From: Streptomyces atratus
GTDB lineage: Bacteria > Actinomycetota > Actinomycetes > Streptomycetales > Streptomycetaceae
NCBI RefSeq assembly: GCF_900119365.1
Contig: NZ_FPJO01000009.1
Span: forward strand, 186,001 to 250,000
Direction: 5' to 3'
DNA: 64,000 bases
Shown here: positions 50,698 to 59,043 of the stretch, one piece after another
Layout: the number at the start of each line of letters is the position of its first letter
How positions within the stretch are numbered: position 1 is the first letter of the stretch
The notes under the pieces: model-generated
Told to the model about the DNA's origin: nothing
Database searches by the model: none
Seen by the model: the letters and a program-made list of their open reading frames with translations, nothing else
Made by a program: the position numbers and the translations under genes

Positions 50698-51498
50698 GTG
50701 GCGCATACCGCCATGTCTGGTTCCGGAACGACAGCCGATGACGATCCGCCGCTCCAGACAGCGGTATGGCGGCTGCGGTCACGTGCCTGCTGGACGGACG
50801 CCGCCGCGCTGCTCGAACCCGGCGCCGGGACCGATCCGGCCGCGGCGCTCCAGCGGACCGCCCTGCTGACCGAACGGTGCCTGTACACCGGAAAGGGCTG
50901 GACCGACGCCGAGGACGCGCTGCGCACCGCGGAGGCGCTGGCCCACGACGACGACGAACGCGGCGCGGCCGCCTGTGAACGCGGCCATCTGGCGTACGCG
51001 TCGACACTCCTGGGGGTGCGCGACCGGGCCGACGAGGCCAGTGTCGCGCTGAGCCGGGCCGCCGCGCTGCTCGCCCCGTCCGCGCCGGGCCGCCCGCTGC
51101 TGGACTTCCGGCGGGGCCTGATCGCGCAGAACATCGCCGACTCGCCGCAGGCCGCGCGCGCCGCGTACCGCAGGGCCCACGCCGGGGCCACCGCCCAGGG
51201 CGACGCGCTGCTGCTCTCCTCGACCTGGCGTCATCTCGCCCTGCTGGCCCTGCGCGAGGGCGAACTGGCGGAGGCCCGGCACGGCTTCGCGGAGTCCTTG
51301 CGGCTGAGGGAGGAGCTGGGCTATCTGATCGGTACGGCCCCGGCCCTCATCGCCCTCGCGGACTCCGAACCGGAGCCCGAGCTGGCGACCCGGCTGCGCG
51401 CCGAGGCGGGCCGGCTGTTCCGGCTGCTCGGCGGCGTCCCGACGTGGCTGGCGCCGCATCTGGACCCGCCTCCGGCAAAGACCGCCGAGGCGAACTGA
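50698..51498 (+). CDS. TPR-like helical repeat protein
   Basis: A 266-residue protein made of helix pairs: ALQRTALLTERCLYTGKGWT, ALRTAEALAHDDDERGAAAC and LLALREGELAEARHGFAESL resemble tetratricopeptide repeats. There is no signal or membrane segment; it is probably a cytoplasmic scaffold. GGGAGG lies about 5 bases before the GTG start. It does not overlap its neighbours and its partner is unknown. Confidence 0.75.
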   Translation: MAHTAMSGSGTTADDDPPLQTAVWRLRSRACWTDAAALLEPGAGTDPAAALQRTALLTERCLYTGKGWTDAEDALRTAEALAHDDDERGAAACERGHLAYASTLLGVRDRADEASVALSRAAALLAPSAPGRPLLDFRRGLIAQNIADSPQAARAAYRRAHAGATAQGDALLLSSTWRHLALLALREGELAEARHGFAESLRLREELGYLIGTAPALIALADSEPEPELATRLRAEAGRLFRLLGGVPTWLAPHLDPPPAKTAEAN

Positions 51499-51517
51499 GG
51501 GCGGGTGCCGCTCCCGG

Positions 51518-52267
51518 TCAGCCCTCGGCGCCGGTGAAGTGTTCCCGTACCAGCGACTGCACGACGGCCAGGTCCTGGGCGATCAGCGCGTCGAGCAGTG
51601 CGGTGTGCTCGGCCGCGTCGGCGAGGAGGTCGGCGCGGCGGGTGGCGGGGTTGCTCTCCAGCGGCCACTGGGAGCGGCGGTGCAGATCGTCGGCGACCTG
51701 CACCAGCTGCTCGTTCCCGCAGAGCGCGAGGACCGCGCCGTGGAAGGCCCGGTCGGACTCGGCGTAGCTCGCCCGGTCGCCCACGGCCGCGGCGGCCACC
51801 GTGGCCTCGGCCAGCGGGCGCAGGGCGCACCAGGTGCCGGGCGGGACGGTGCGGGCCAGCCGCAGCATCACGGGGACCTCGATCAGGGCCCGCACCTCGG
51901 CCAGCTCGGCGAGCTCGCGCGGGCCGCGCTCGGCCACCCGGAACCCCCGGTTCGGTACGACCTCGACGGCGCCCTCGATGGCCAGCTGCTGCATCGCCTC
52001 GCGCACCGGCGTGGCGGAGACCCCGAACCGGGCGCCGAGGGCCGGGGCCGAATAGACCTGGCCCGGAGCCAGCCGGCCGTCGACCAGGGCGGCGCGCAGC
52101 GCCTCCAGGATCTGGCCGCGCACGGAGTGCCGCCGCACCGCCGGCCGGGGGGCGGGGGGCTCGCCGTGGGTGTGCTCGCCACGCGCCTGCTCGGGCACCC
52201 GGACGACCGTCGGGGCGGTTGCGGGCGCGGCGGTCCCGTACCCCTCACGCGCTCTGCCCTGCTCCAC
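51518..52267 (-). CDS. GntR-family regulator with FCD domain
   Basis: About 249 residues. The N-terminal winged helix is RRHSVRGQILEALRAALVDG, LAPGQVYSAPALGARFGVSA and TPVREAMQQLAIEG. The FCD effector domain follows (ALIEVPVMLRLARTVPP, HTALLDALIAQDLAVVQSLV) with metal-binding histidines and aspartates of the FadR C-terminal type. It senses a small carboxylate or sugar acid. The GTG with GAGGAGG six bases ahead is preferred to an upstream ATG without a site. Its regulon is not obvious from the neighbours. Confidence 0.85.
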   Translation of the reverse strand: MEQGRAREGYGTAAPATAPTVVRVPEQARGEHTHGEPPAPRPAVRRHSVRGQILEALRAALVDGRLAPGQVYSAPALGARFGVSATPVREAMQQLAIEGAVEVVPNRGFRVAERGPRELAELAEVRALIEVPVMLRLARTVPPGTWCALRPLAEATVAAAAVGDRASYAESDRAFHGAVLALCGNEQLVQVADDLHRRSQWPLESNPATRRADLLADAAEHTALLDALIAQDLAVVQSLVREHFTGAEG

Positions 52268-52367
52268 TCGGACCTCCTCGGCCTGCCGTGGGCGCGGCTC
52301 GCGCGTGCCATGCCCTTTGTGCACGATAGGCGCAGGAGGCCGCAGTTCAAACATCGATCCGGTCGGG

Positions 52368-52386
52368 TAAGGTAAGGCTAACCTGC
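52368..52386. promoter_or_regulatory. Iron box (DmdR/DtxR-type) upstream of the FhuF-like gene
   Basis: TAAGGTAAGGCTAACCTGC matches about 15 of 19 bases of the streptomycete iron box TTAGGTTAGGCTAACCTAA. It lies 28 bases before the start of the FhuF-like reductase, so the gene should be repressed by iron-loaded DmdR1. Confidence 0.75.
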
Positions 52387-52413
52387 AAACGGTCGCGATT
52401 CGGTGGTCCCTGC

Positions 52414-53262
52414 ATGACACTCCCCGCCCTGCTTCCCGGCACCACGGCGTCCGCCGTGACGGACGCCTACGCACGCCTGGCCGAGGTCTTTCCCGGACTG
52501 CGCGCACAGGTGCTGGCCGACGGCGAGAGCGCCCCCGGCGGCGCCGGCTGGGTGGGTGCGGACGAGCTCGCGGCGGGCGGCGCCGCGCTCGACACCTTTC
52601 TCGCCTGGGACCACGCCCAGGTGGTGCGGGACTACGGGCAGGAGCCCCGCCCCGACGTGGTCGCCAGTTTCGGGCTGCACCGCTACGCCTGGCCCGCCTG
52701 TCTGCTGGTGACGGTGCCCTGGTTCCTCCACCGGCGGGTGCCCCGGATTCCCGTCGGGGACGTGGCGTTCCAGCGTGCGCTGGGCCATCTGACCCTCCGG
52801 GTGCGGGAGTTCGTCTGCCTGCCGGACGACCCGGCGGCCGTGCTGCCGGGCGCCCGCGTGGTGCCCGACGAGGCGGCGCTGCGGGCCGAGGTGCTCGCGG
52901 CGGTGGCCGACCACATCGGCCCGGTGCTCGACGGCTTCGGACCCCGGATGCGGCGCGGCAGGCGCGCGCTGTGGGGCATGGCGACGGACGAGATCGTCGA
53001 GGGGCTCTGGTACATCGCCCATCTGCTGGGCGAGGAGCGGCGGGCGATGGCCGAGCTGGAGGCGCTCCTGCCGGGCACCACGAAGCCTTACGTCGGCTCC
53101 GCGGGCTTCCGCGATCTGACCGGGCCGAACGGCGAGTCGCTGCCCACTCGCGACCGGGCGAGCTGCTGCCTCTTCTACACTCTGCGCCCCGAGGACACCT
53201 GCGTCACCTGCCCGCGCACCTGCGACGCCGACCGGGTACGGAAGCTGACGCCCGCTCACTGA
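52414..53262 (+). CDS. FhuF-type (2Fe-2S) ferric-siderophore reductase
   Basis: A 282-residue protein. Its C-terminus holds the FhuF cysteine signature: RASCCLFYTLRPEDTCVTCP (two adjacent cysteines, then Cys-x2-Cys), which binds a [2Fe-2S] cluster. The body has AGFRDLTGPNGESLPTRDRA. Such proteins reduce Fe(III) in imported siderophores in the cytoplasm. The iron box upstream supports this. A perfect 10-base-pair hairpin follows about 115 bases after the stop. Confidence 0.88.
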   Translation: MTLPALLPGTTASAVTDAYARLAEVFPGLRAQVLADGESAPGGAGWVGADELAAGGAALDTFLAWDHAQVVRDYGQEPRPDVVASFGLHRYAWPACLLVTVPWFLHRRVPRIPVGDVAFQRALGHLTLRVREFVCLPDDPAAVLPGARVVPDEAALRAEVLAAVADHIGPVLDGFGPRMRRGRRALWGMATDEIVEGLWYIAHLLGEERRAMAELEALLPGTTKPYVGSAGFRDLTGPNGESLPTRDRASCCLFYTLRPEDTCVTCPRTCDADRVRKLTPAH

Positions 53263-53377
53263 TCAACACCGCTCGCGCGAGTAGTACAATTCGAACGCAA
53301 CTCATCGGACGCGTACGGTCATTCGATCCGATCCCGGTCATCCGTGCGCCGTGCCGACCCAATGGCGTTCTCTTGTC

Positions 53378-53408
53378 CCGAAACCCCCTGTGCGTGATGG
53401 GGTTTCGG
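53378..53408 (+). terminator. 10-bp hairpin in the space after the FhuF-like gene
   Basis: CCGAAACCCC (53378-53387) pairs perfectly with GGGGTTTCGG (53399-53408) around an 11-base loop. It lies between the FhuF-like gene and the DUF2637 gene, 46 bases before the latter's start, and may end the former's transcript or act as a leader structure. Confidence 0.6.
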
Positions 53409-53453
53409 CAATCATGGCGCCCGAAATGCCCTACGCAATGCAAGGGACCGCGC

Positions 53454-54527
53454 ATGAGACTGACCGACATATCGCTGAATTGGCTGCTTCCGGGCGCCGT
53501 GCTGCTCGTGGGAGTCCTGGCGGCGGTGGCGGTGGTCGCGCGCGGCAAGCGCGCAGCTGACACATCCGCGGCCGAGGACAGCTGGGAACGCAGCGAGGAA
53601 CGCCGCAGACGCAAGGAAGCCCTGTACGCCACCGCCTCCTACGTCCTGCTGTTCTGCTGTGCGGCGGTCGCCGCCGCGCTCTCCTTCCACGGGCTCGTCG
53701 GCTTCGGCGAGCAGAACCTCGGCCTCTCCGGGGGCTGGGAGTACCTTGTCCCCTTCGGCCTCGACGGCGCGGCCATGTTCTGTTCCGTGCTCGCGGTGCG
53801 CGAGGCCAGCCACGGTGACGCGGCGCTCGGCTCGCGCCTGCTCGTGTGGACGTTCGCCGGCGCCGCCGCCTGGTTCAACTGGGTGCACGCGCCGCGCGGC
53901 ATCGACCACGCGGGCGCCCCGCACTTCTTCGCGGGGATGTCGCTCTCGGCGGCCGTGCTCTTCGACCGGGCCCTGAAGCAGACCCGCCGGGCCGCGCTGC
54001 GCGAGCAGGGCCTGGTGCCCCGCCCGCTGCCGCAGATCCGGATCGTACGGTGGCTGCGCGCCCCCCGGGAGACCTTCGGCGCCTGGTCGCTGATGCTGCT
54101 GGAAGGCGTACGCACGCTGGACGAGGCCGTCGACGAGGTACGTGAGGACAGGCGGGAGAAGGAGCAGAACCGTCTTCGCAGGAAGGACCAGGAGAAGCTG
54201 GACCGGGCCCACATCAAGGCCCTGAACCGGCAGAACCGGGCCTGGCGCCGGGTCGGCCGCGGCGGCACCCAGGTGGACGTCCAGGCCATCGCCCCCACGG
54301 CGGCCTCCGCGCCCGTCGTGGAGCCCGCCATATCCGAGCCGGGACAACTGCCGTTGCGCCCCCGGCCATCCCTGCAAGCCGTGACGGGTCCGAGCGCCGA
54401 CTCTCCGGATCGGAGCCCGGCTGACCCGGTCACCGTCGACCTCACCGCCGAGGACGACACCCAGGCACTGCCCCGGCTCGATTCGCTGGAGCGGAAACTG
54501 AAGGATCTGGAGCAGCAGTTCGGCTGA
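53454..54527 (+). CDS. DUF2637-type membrane protein
   Basis: A 357-residue protein. An N-terminal membrane segment (LLPGAVLLVGVLAAVAVVAR) is followed by a charged loop (SERRRRKEALYATASY), three further segments (YVLLFCCAAVAAALSFHGLV, LVWTFAGAAAWFNWVHAPRG, FFAGMSLSAAVLFDRALKQT) and a long charged, coiled-coil-prone tail (EDRREKEQNRLRRKDQEKLD). This is the actinobacterial DUF2637 family, found on plasmids as spread (Spd) proteins and on chromosomes. Function unknown here. Confidence 0.85.
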   Translation: MRLTDISLNWLLPGAVLLVGVLAAVAVVARGKRAADTSAAEDSWERSEERRRRKEALYATASYVLLFCCAAVAAALSFHGLVGFGEQNLGLSGGWEYLVPFGLDGAAMFCSVLAVREASHGDAALGSRLLVWTFAGAAAWFNWVHAPRGIDHAGAPHFFAGMSLSAAVLFDRALKQTRRAALREQGLVPRPLPQIRIVRWLRAPRETFGAWSLMLLEGVRTLDEAVDEVREDRREKEQNRLRRKDQEKLDRAHIKALNRQNRAWRRVGRGGTQVDVQAIAPTAASAPVVEPAISEPGQLPLRPRPSLQAVTGPSADSPDRSPADPVTVDLTAEDDTQALPRLDSLERKLKDLEQQFG

Positions 54528-54540
54528 TCCGCAGCCACAG

Positions 54541-54576
54541 GCCCTGACGGCCCGGTCATTTCCGGTCCGTCAGGGC
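54541..54576. terminator. Convergent terminator hairpin
   Basis: GCCCTGACGG pairs perfectly with CCGTCAGGGC around a 16-base loop and is followed by CTTT. It lies 14 bases past the DUF2637 stop and overlaps the last codons of the opposing ATPase-like gene. Confidence 0.7.
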
Positions 54577-55025
54577 CTTTCGCCGTCCAGCTCGAACCAG
54601 ACGACCTTGCCCAGCGCATGGGTGTTGACTCCCCAGGCGTCCGCGAGACTCCGCACCAGGAGCAGCCCCCGGCCGTGCGTACCGTCGTCGGCGTTCGGTA
54701 CGTACGACACGGGCAGCCCGGACACGAAGTCCCGTACCTCCACCCGCAGTCCGGCGGGCGCCACGCTCGCAGTGACGACCGCGCCGTGTCTCGTGTGGAT
54801 CAGTGCGTTGGTCACCAGTTCGCTCAGCAGGAGCTCCGCCACCTCAGCCGGCTCGGCCTGCCACCGGTGGCGCAGGAACTCCCGTAACGCACTGCGCACT
54901 TCGCCCACGGCCGCCAGATCGGTGTGGGCCAGTCTGCGGTGCAGCCGGACCGGCTGCCGCTCCTTCGCCCCCGGCTGGTGCGAGGCCTCGCCTTCCATGG
55001 AATCGGCATCTCCCTGACGTTCCAT
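54570..55025 (-). CDS. Anti-sigma-factor-like ATP-binding protein (HATPase_c_2)
   Basis: A roughly 151-residue GHKL-fold protein. The N-box is LLLSELVTNALIHTRHGAVV, the G-boxes are DFVSGLPVSYVPNADDGTHG and GRGLLLVRSLADAWGVNT, and the end is LGKVVWFELDGE. Streptomycetes encode many such short RsbW/SpoIIAB-like kinases that inhibit sigma factors or phosphorylate anti-anti-sigma proteins. Three start codons are possible; MERQGDADSM is used because a GGGGAG precedes it. Confidence 0.85.
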   Translation of the reverse strand: MERQGDADSMEGEASHQPGAKERQPVRLHRRLAHTDLAAVGEVRSALREFLRHRWQAEPAEVAELLLSELVTNALIHTRHGAVVTASVAPAGLRVEVRDFVSGLPVSYVPNADDGTHGRGLLLVRSLADAWGVNTHALGKVVWFELDGERP

Positions 55026-55276
55026 CGTCTCCCCCGCCCGCACAGTGAATCGCCCCCTTCTCGTCGAACTCCTTCGCGGAACACGTTCACCGGATGCATG
55101 CCCCACAGACGGGCCCCCACGCTTGTCGACTCATCAATAAGTGAACAGAGGACGGAATCACCCCGAGGACTGCCGGACATCTGCGCGACACATTTTCTTC
55201 CCTCGGGTCAACTTCCGAAAAATTCACATCGGTTGGCGTTGACGGGACCGTATCTACGCGCGTCATCATGGTGGTT

Positions 55277-55696
55277 ATGCGAATCCCCCCACGGATCACC
55301 ACGCTCGGCGGCGCAGCCGCCCTCCTGTCCGTCCTCCTCGTCGGAGCCCCGGCCACCGCGGCCACCGCCCCGACCGGATCCACGGCCTCCACCTCCGTAT
55401 CCATCACGTCGGTCGGCAGCATCTGCTACTCGGCGCTGCCCTCCCAGGCGCACGACACCCTCGACCTCATCGACGCGGGCGGCCCGTTCCCGTACTCGCA
55501 GGACGGCTCCGTCTTCCAGAACCGTGAAGGCGTCCTGCCCCGCCAGAGCACCGGCTACTACCACGAGTACACGGTCGTCACCCCCGGCTCCCCGACGCGC
55601 GGCGCGCGCCGGATCGTGACGGGCGAGAGGGCTCAGGAGGACTACTACACCAGCGACCACTACGCCACCTTCGACCTGATCGACCAGGGCTGCTGA
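55277..55696 (+). CDS. Secreted guanyl-specific ribonuclease (RNase Sa/N1 type)
   Basis: About 139 residues: a signal peptide (GGAAALLSVLLVGAPATAAT) and a mature RNase of the Sa/T1/barnase type. The catalytic residues are visible in order: Glu in YYHEYTVVTPG, Arg in RGARRIVTG and His in YYTSDHYATFDLIDQGC. Two cysteines (ICYSALPSQ and the C-terminal QGC) form the expected disulfide. It cuts RNA after G outside the cell. An ATG three codons earlier is also possible. The barstar inhibitor gene follows 136 bases later. Confidence 0.92.
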   Translation: MRIPPRITTLGGAAALLSVLLVGAPATAATAPTGSTASTSVSITSVGSICYSALPSQAHDTLDLIDAGGPFPYSQDGSVFQNREGVLPRQSTGYYHEYTVVTPGSPTRGARRIVTGERAQEDYYTSDHYATFDLIDQGC

Positions 55697-55832
55697 AGCC
55701 CGGCCCCTTTGGACCGATCCGCGCCGTAGACCCCCACCTGCGGCGCGGATCACGAACGCGGGACCGCGGCCTGCCGGACCACGGGCCGCAGTCGGCGTCC
55801 GCCACCTCGTTCACGCTTGTACTCTCCCTTCC

Positions 55833-56222
55833 ATGACCGTGACCTATGTGATCGACGGCTCCCGGGTCACCGGCCTGGAACGCTTCTGGGAAGTGATCGG
55901 CGAGGCCGTGAACGGCCCCGGCGGGTACTTCGGCCGCAACCTCGACGCCCTCGCGGACTGCCTGGGCGGCGGGATGGGCACCCCGGACGACGGCGACTTC
56001 GTCTTCGAGTGGCGGGACCACACGCTCTCCGCACGGGCCCTGGGTCACGAGGAGACGGCCCGCCATCTGCGGCGACGCCTGGAGCGGGTGCATCCCACCA
56101 ACCGGCCCGCGATGCAGGAGCGGCTCGACGAGGCCCTGGCCGGTCGGGGGCCGACGCTCTTCGACCTGATCGTGGAGATCCTGGCGGACGGCGCGACGCC
56201 CGGCACGCTGCGGCTGTCGTGA
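55833..56222 (+). CDS. Barstar-type ribonuclease inhibitor
   Basis: A 129-residue barstar-family protein: TVTYVIDGSRVTGLERFWEV then GPGGYFGRNLDALADCLGGG (the YFGRNLDALADCL helix that plugs the RNase active site). It should stay in the cytoplasm and bind the guanyl RNase encoded just upstream, protecting the producer. TACTCT lies about 8 bases before the ATG, and there is no ribosome-binding site, so its message is probably leaderless with its own promoter. Confidence 0.9.
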   Translation: MTVTYVIDGSRVTGLERFWEVIGEAVNGPGGYFGRNLDALADCLGGGMGTPDDGDFVFEWRDHTLSARALGHEETARHLRRRLERVHPTNRPAMQERLDEALAGRGPTLFDLIVEILADGATPGTLRLS

Positions 56223-56223
56223 G

Positions 56224-56256
56224 CCCCGGGCCGCGTCCGGCGGACGCGGCCCGGGG
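56224..56256 (+). terminator. 15-bp perfect hairpin after barstar
   Basis: CCCCGGGCCGCGTCC pairs perfectly with GGACGCGGCCCGGGG around three bases, starting right after the barstar stop codon. Confidence 0.75.
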
Positions 56257-56264
56257 GACGGCAC

Positions 56265-56298
56265 CGGCCGGCCGAGCGGATCAACACTCGGCCGGCCG
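56265..56298 (-). terminator. 12-bp perfect hairpin after the collagenase
   Basis: CGGCCGGCCGAG pairs perfectly with CTCGGCCGGCCG around a 10-base loop, 21 bases past the collagenase stop codon on the minus strand. Together with the barstar hairpin it insulates the two convergent genes. Confidence 0.7.
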
Positions 56299-56319
56299 AT
56301 GCCATGGGGGTCGTAGGGA

Positions 56320-58707
56320 TCAGAACTCGGTGGTGACCTTGGCGCCGTCGAACTGCTCGGTGCCGTAGAGGCTGATGAAGTGGTAGCCCGGCGCCGGGTT
56401 GTTGACGGTCAGGGTGTGCTCGTTGCCCGCCCCGACGGACTTGTCGGTGTTGACCTTGGTGGTCGCCCATTCCTTGTCGCTGTAGTAGAGGTCGGCGTCA
56501 CCCGTGCCGCCGGAGGCGGTGATCTTCAACTGGGTGGTGCCGGCCGGGATGACGACGGCCAGGTAGGCGTAGTCGCCCTTGACGGCCTTCAGCTCGCTGC
56601 GCATGCAGTTCTTGCCCAGCATCCGGGTGTCGGCATCCTTGCACTCGGTGATCTCACCGGGCGGGTTGGTGGACCCGCTGCCGCAGGCACCGGCCGCACA
56701 GGCCTCCAGCCAGGTGTTCCAGTCGGTGTCGTAACGGTTGCCGATGGTCGAGGTGAGCAGGGTGCGGGCGCCGTCCCAGTCGCCCTTGCGGTAGAGGCCG
56801 AGCAGGGTGTCGACGTCGGCGCGGTGGGATTCGAGCATGTAACGGACGGCCAGGTAGCCCCAGTTGTACACGCGGGTCTGGTCGGCGTTCTCGTAGGTGG
56901 TGTCGAACAGGGTGCTCAGGGGGTAGGTGCGGTTCGCGGCCTGGGCGATGGCGGCCTCGTAGTCGAGCTTGCGGTACGAGTAGGAGACGAACTCCGCGAA
57001 GCCCTCGACCCACCAGACGGTCGGCGTGGTCATTCCGGCGGCGAAGTCGCCGTACATGTTGAAGCGGCCGTCGAGGTAGTGGGTGTACTCGTGGTTGAGG
57101 TTCCAGATCTGGAAGTCGGGGCGGGCCCACTCGGCCTCGTAGGCGATGAACCGGGGCTGGTTGCCCTCGACCTTGGGGTCGCCCTCCAGGTACATGCCGC
57201 CGTTGTTGGTGTCGATGCCGAAGATCACTCCGGCGTAGGTCTGGTAGTCGGCGCTGGAGTCGAAGGCCACGACCTCGATGGTCTTGTTGTTGTCGTCGGC
57301 GACCGCACCGTTGTCCCGGGCCACCTCGTGGAAATAGGCGTCCTGGTTACGCAGGCTGGTACAGCTGGCTTCGAGCTCCTCCGCGACCATGTCCTGCGCC
57401 CGGATGGTGATGCTGTCGCTACAGGTGTGCTTCACCGGCAGGACGGCCTTCTCGAGACGCTCCGCGAGGTTGCAGGCGTCGTACTTCGCGCAGTTGTCCT
57501 TGTCGTAGGCGTCGACCATCTTGGCCAGGTTGACCCAGAGCGGGGCGGTGGGGCCGTCGATGGAGCTCTTGCCCATCAGATCGATCGCCAGCGGGCTCGC
57601 CTTGTCGCGCAGCGAGTCATCCTTGAGGAAGCGGCCGAGCTCGAGCCCCGCGTTGGCGGCCAGGAACGAATTCTTGGTGCCCAGCAGGTCGAGGTGGTTC
57701 GCGGCGAAGTCGCGCAGCGAGGTCAGCACACCGGAATCGGCCTCGATGGCGCTGATGAACTCCGGCACCTGGTGACCGCGGAACATGACCGTGTACACGC
57801 TGTTCACGGCGTTGACCATGTACCACGAGTCGTTGTACGACTCGTCGTAGTCGGCCAGCATCTTCTTGACGATGTTCAGGTAGCGGGCGTTCTCCACGGC
57901 GCTGTCGACCAGGATGATCGCCTCGGACAGGCTCTCGCCGTTGGCGTCGGTGACGTCGAAGGCGTGCGAGGAGCCGAAGAAGCCGTCGAGCGCGCCCTGG
58001 ATGGCGGTGCGCAGGCGCGGCCCGTACTCCCCGACGGTGTCGGGGTCGTAGTACTGCACGTAGTAGCCGGCCCGGAGGAAGAGGATCAGCTGCGGCATGC
58101 CTGTGGTGCTGTCACCGGGGTAGGAGGCCGACGCGTCGCGCATCGCATCGGCGATGGTGACCATCTGGTCCTCACGGAAGGCGTTGTAGCCGTCCTGGCC
58201 CTGGATACGGAACAGTGTGTTGACACAGTCGGTGGTCGCCGCCTTGACCTTCTCGACCAGGGCGCCTCCGGTGTTGTTGGTGAAATCGGTGATGTTGCAC
58301 TCGGCCGCAGCCGTGCCGGACTTCTTGGCGCGGGCCCGCTTCTCGGCCTTCATCGAAGGTGCCTGGTGGCTCGGAAGCGCGGTGGCCGGGTCGTCGTAGT
58401 CCCGCTTGAGCGCGTCCTTGGACGCGGACAGCGGCGGCCGGTCGGCGGCCTTGAGCGACTTGCGTTCGACGTGAGCGGCATCGTCGGCGGGTGCCGTCAG
58501 CGCCTCGGCGGTGGGGCCACCGGGGTCCTCGGTCCGGGGTTCCGCCCGCTTCTGGGCGGCGTCCGAGAAGTGGGGGGTCACGGTCGACACGGCGGGGCGT
58601 TGCTCGACGGCCTGGCTCGGTGCCGTGAACAGGCCCACGCCCAGGCATGCTGCCAGGACCGCAGTGGACAATCCGGTTATTTTTTGCCGAACCCTCAGGT
58701 TCTTCAC
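56320..58707 (-). CDS. Secreted M9-family collagenase
   Basis: A 795-residue metalloprotease. A signal peptide (LSTAVLAACLGVGLFTAPSQ) is followed by a long activator/peptidase_M9N part. The zinc motif HEYTH lies in WNLNHEYTHYLDGRFNMYGD, with the third ligand in WWVEGFAEFVSYSYRK. The C-terminus is a pre-peptidase PPC domain (TTQLKITASGGTGDADLYYS, YHFISLYGTEQFDGAKV). It cleaves native or denatured collagen outside the cell, releasing Gly-Pro-Hyp peptides. GGAGG precedes the GTG start by about 6 bases. It is divergent from the aminopeptidase gene, which would complete peptide breakdown. Confidence 0.93.
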   Translation of the reverse strand: MKNLRVRQKITGLSTAVLAACLGVGLFTAPSQAVEQRPAVSTVTPHFSDAAQKRAEPRTEDPGGPTAEALTAPADDAAHVERKSLKAADRPPLSASKDALKRDYDDPATALPSHQAPSMKAEKRARAKKSGTAAAECNITDFTNNTGGALVEKVKAATTDCVNTLFRIQGQDGYNAFREDQMVTIADAMRDASASYPGDSTTGMPQLILFLRAGYYVQYYDPDTVGEYGPRLRTAIQGALDGFFGSSHAFDVTDANGESLSEAIILVDSAVENARYLNIVKKMLADYDESYNDSWYMVNAVNSVYTVMFRGHQVPEFISAIEADSGVLTSLRDFAANHLDLLGTKNSFLAANAGLELGRFLKDDSLRDKASPLAIDLMGKSSIDGPTAPLWVNLAKMVDAYDKDNCAKYDACNLAERLEKAVLPVKHTCSDSITIRAQDMVAEELEASCTSLRNQDAYFHEVARDNGAVADDNNKTIEVVAFDSSADYQTYAGVIFGIDTNNGGMYLEGDPKVEGNQPRFIAYEAEWARPDFQIWNLNHEYTHYLDGRFNMYGDFAAGMTTPTVWWVEGFAEFVSYSYRKLDYEAAIAQAANRTYPLSTLFDTTYENADQTRVYNWGYLAVRYMLESHRADVDTLLGLYRKGDWDGARTLLTSTIGNRYDTDWNTWLEACAAGACGSGSTNPPGEITECKDADTRMLGKNCMRSELKAVKGDYAYLAVVIPAGTTQLKITASGGTGDADLYYSDKEWATTKVNTDKSVGAGNEHTLTVNNPAPGYHFISLYGTEQFDGAKVTTEF

Positions 58708-58804
58708 GTGCCGCCTCCAGCGGAGTGGTGACCGCGCGACAGGGCGCGGTTGTGGGGGAATGCAAGAGGTCGGTGCCGGACCGGATCTGAGGTGCACTCA
58801 CGTC

Positions 58805-58860
58805 GTGACATGAGCACGGCTCCTTTCCCCTTGCGCGCTGTACAATGGCACATGTCACAT
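58805..58860. promoter_or_regulatory. Shared regulatory region of collagenase and aminopeptidase genes
   Basis: The 336-base space between the divergent collagenase and aminopeptidase genes holds a -10-like TACAAT (58841-58846) and an inverted pair of ATGTCAC motifs: GTGACAT at 58805-58811 and ATGTCAC at 58852-58858 (extended CACATGTCACATG). The same heptamer recurs at 60691-60699 inside, and at 61365-61371 just ahead of, the nearby GntR gene, so it may be that regulator's site. No -35 box is clear. The rest of the space holds nothing else I can name. Confidence 0.5.
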
Positions 58861-59043
58861 GTTCTTTGGAACCCCTCTCACGCACATTCATCTGCGCGAC
58901 AACTTCTCGTCGCAGCAACGGATATGACACGCGGCCCCGAACGCACCGGCCGCCACCACCGGTTTCCCGACCACCGCACCACCGTGTCCCCGGAGAGCCG
59001 GAATTCCGGCCCCGCCCCCGGTCCCACAGAGCCCCGAGGAGCA

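Noticed and set aside
53454..54527. An integrated conjugative element because DUF2637 proteins occur on plasmids.
   Set aside because: No tra, rep, xis or int genes and no attachment site are visible; the family is also common on chromosomes.
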